From Caldilineae bacterium (GTDB lineage Bacteria > Chloroflexota > Anaerolineae > J102): a DNA stretch of 7,488 nt. The DNA lies in assembly GCA_011192085.1 (NCBI GenBank), contig DUEQ01000150.1, forward strand, positions 1 through 7,488. Direction: 5' to 3'. The notes beneath the pieces were generated by a model. The model did no database searches. It was not told where the DNA came from and saw only the letters and a program-made list of their open reading frames with translations. Shown piece after piece: positions 6,201-7,488 of the stretch (its first letter is position 1; each line of letters opens with the position of its first letter). Position numbers and translations under genes: made by a program.

Positions 6201-7361
6201 ATGTCCCGTCCCCGTCTCATGATCCCCGGCCCCATCGAGTTCACCGATGAGGTCATGGCCGAAATGGCCCGGCCTACCCCCAGCCATGTGGACCCAGGTT
6301 TCATCGACATCTTTGGCCAGGCGTTAGAGGACCTGCGCAACGTGTTTCTGGCTGGCCCCGACTATCAACCCTTCATCCTCGCCGGCTCCGGCACCCTGGC
6401 CATGGACAGCGCGGTCGCCAATCTTATTGAGCCAGGCCATCGGGCGCTGGTGGTGGATACGGGCTATTTCAGCCAGCGCATGGCCGATATCGTGCAGCGC
6501 TACGGCGGCGAGGTCACCCTGCTCAGCGCGCCTCCAGGCGAGACCATCACTCCCGAACAATTGCGTGCCGCCCTGACTCAAAAGACGTACGAACTGGTCA
6601 CCATCACTCATGTAGACACGTCCACCGGCGTGCTCACCGACATCCAGGGGCTAACCGCCATGGCCAAGCATGCCGGGGCGTTGGTCATTGTGGATGGCGT
6701 CTGCGCTGCTGCTGCAGAGGAATTGCGGCAAGCAGCTTGGGGGGTGGATGTGTATCTGACGGCGTCCCAGAAAGCCCTTGGCACGCCACCAGGTTTGGGA
6801 TTGCTAGTGGCATCGCCCCAGGCCATGGACCGATGGCGGAACCGCACGACGCCGGTAGGGAGTTACTATAGCGATTGGGGTTACTGGTTGCCCATCATGA
6901 AAGCTTACGAAGCTCGTCAGGCCAGCTACTTTGCTACGCCCGCGGTAAATCTGGTCATGGCGTTGGCCGTCAGCCTGCGCCAGATTCTGGACGAAGGCAT
7001 GGATAACGTCTTTGCTCGCCACGTGCGGTTGAGCAACGGGGTGAAGGCCGGGATCGCAGCCATGGGCCTGGATCAGGTGCCCACCGACCTGGCCCATGCG
7101 GCGCACACCCTCACCTGCCCTCGCTACCCCGAAGGGATCGACGCGGGCTTCCTCAAATACGTGCGCGAGGAGGGCGCGATCCTGGCTGGAGGGCTGCATC
7201 CCGCCATCAAGGCCGAATACTTCCGCATCGGCCACATGGGCGCGGCCAGTCGTTCCGATGTACTGACCGCGGTGGCCGCGGTGGAAGCGGGCCTGCGACG
7301 CGCGGGATACGCGGTGGAGCCGGGCCTCGCTCTGGCCGCGGCCCAGGCCGAGCTGGGGTAG
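6201..7361 (+). CDS. Class V PLP aminotransferase, alanine/serine-glyoxylate type
   Basis: This 386-residue fold-type I PLP enzyme probably transfers an amino group from alanine or serine to glyoxylate, giving glycine and pyruvate or hydroxypyruvate, in the cytosol. MIPGPIEFTDEV opens the chain (7-18). The cofactor-phosphate loop is AGSGTLAMDS (61-70). HVDTSTGVL is at 137-145. VDGVCA (164-169) holds Asp165, which contacts the PLP pyridine nitrogen. LTASQKALGTPPGL (186-199) contains the Schiff-base Lys191. YFRIGHMG (340-347) carries Arg342, which binds the substrate carboxylate. Length and motif order are those of complete family members. Several motifs, especially HVDTSTGVL, LTASQKA and FATP (244-247), resemble the fungal AGX1 branch as I remember it. 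Substrate pairs vary in this family (alanine, serine, aspartate or phosphonate donors), so the exact reaction is inferred. It follows the SGNH gene by 95 nt; a joint transcript is possible but unsupported. Confidence 0.9.
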   Translation: MSRPRLMIPGPIEFTDEVMAEMARPTPSHVDPGFIDIFGQALEDLRNVFLAGPDYQPFILAGSGTLAMDSAVANLIEPGHRALVVDTGYFSQRMADIVQRYGGEVTLLSAPPGETITPEQLRAALTQKTYELVTITHVDTSTGVLTDIQGLTAMAKHAGALVIVDGVCAAAAEELRQAAWGVDVYLTASQKALGTPPGLGLLVASPQAMDRWRNRTTPVGSYYSDWGYWLPIMKAYEARQASYFATPAVNLVMALAVSLRQILDEGMDNVFARHVRLSNGVKAGIAAMGLDQVPTDLAHAAHTLTCPRYPEGIDAGFLKYVREEGAILAGGLHPAIKAEYFRIGHMGAASRSDVLTAVAAVEAGLRRAGYAVEPGLALAAAQAELG

Positions 7362-7368
7362 ATGGCAC

Positions 7369-7400
7369 AAAAAAGAGCGAGGCGCTTATTGGCCTCGCTC
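7369..7400 (-). terminator. Intrinsic terminator of a convergent minus-strand gene
   Basis: GAGCGAGGC (7375-7383) and GCCTCGCTC (7392-7400) form a perfect 9-bp GC-rich stem with an 8-base loop. Read on the minus strand, the stem is followed directly by TTTTTT (the A-run 7369-7374), the classical intrinsic terminator. On the + strand the bases after the stem are TGCCCAG, so for the aminotransferase gene ending 13 nt earlier it would be a weak terminator at best. Confidence 0.8.
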
Positions 7401-7488
7401 TGCCCAGAAACCCCGGGAAAAAATCTAACACCACCTTGGCCACCTGTGAACACCCTCTCGCCTTGTCGATCGTTATCCTCCTCGCCAA
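7401..7488 (-). other. Probable 3' region of a minus-strand gene running off the right edge
   Basis: The minus-strand terminator implies transcription entering from the right. One minus frame from the edge meets TAA at 7475-7473 after four codons, which would leave a 3' untranslated stretch of about 70 nt before the terminator. The other two frames stay open but read through the terminator into the aminotransferase gene, so they are less likely. Too little is present to name a product. Confidence 0.3.

Noticed and set aside
7124..7488. Minus-strand frames starting in or right of the terminator and running into the aminotransferase gene
   Set aside because: They would have to be translated through a strong minus-strand terminator and have proline/arginine-rich shadow composition.

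Overview
The window is high-GC bacterial chromosome with five confident protein genes, all on the + strand. The translations fit a Chloroflexota-like (Anaerolineae-type) bacterium. That placement is an impression from the GC content, the gene families and the heptanucleotide intergenic repeats, not a demonstrated taxonomy. I see no rRNA, tRNA, CRISPR array, insertion sequence or phage gene.

Layout. Positions 1-117 form a leader region with a 12-codon mini-ORF behind a very strong ribosome binding site and a perfect TTGACA hexamer. Then comes a small acyl-CoA-binding protein (118-384). A hairpin overlaps its stop codon, and an extended -10 promoter near 431-439 precedes gyrA. The stretch just before gyrA is built of a degenerate 7-nt tandem repeat, which also contains the TTG that a longest-ORF caller would pick as the gyrA start. 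DNA gyrase subunit A runs from 575 to 3109 and is complete, with catalytic Tyr, GyrA box and six C-terminal blade motifs. Forty bases later, after a second patch of the same repeat family, lies a 462-residue protein with a degenerate AlbA_2/Schlafen-like N-terminus, a GHKL-like ATPase module and a C-terminal winged helix (3150-4538).

A roughly 300-bp non-coding stretch (4539-4836) follows, with a weak terminator candidate and nested GC-rich inverted repeats. A membrane-anchored SGNH hydrolase comes next (4837-6105). Its start codon has no ribosome binding site but sits 6 nt after a -10-like hexamer. The last gene is a class V PLP aminotransferase of the alanine/serine-glyoxylate type (6201-7361), with a strong ribosome binding site. 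After it lies a hairpin whose U-tract is on the minus strand, so it is best read as the terminator of a convergent gene beyond the right edge.

The genes do not form one pathway. They combine housekeeping (gyrase), lipid/acyl-CoA buffering, a putative DNA- or nucleic-acid-linked regulator, a cell-surface acyl-ester enzyme and glyoxylate/amino-acid metabolism. I found no convincing new multi-gene system. The most unusual points are the AlbA_2 protein lacking the usual acidic motif, the competing inverted repeats and possible leaderless start of the SGNH gene, and the heptamer repeats at gene starts.
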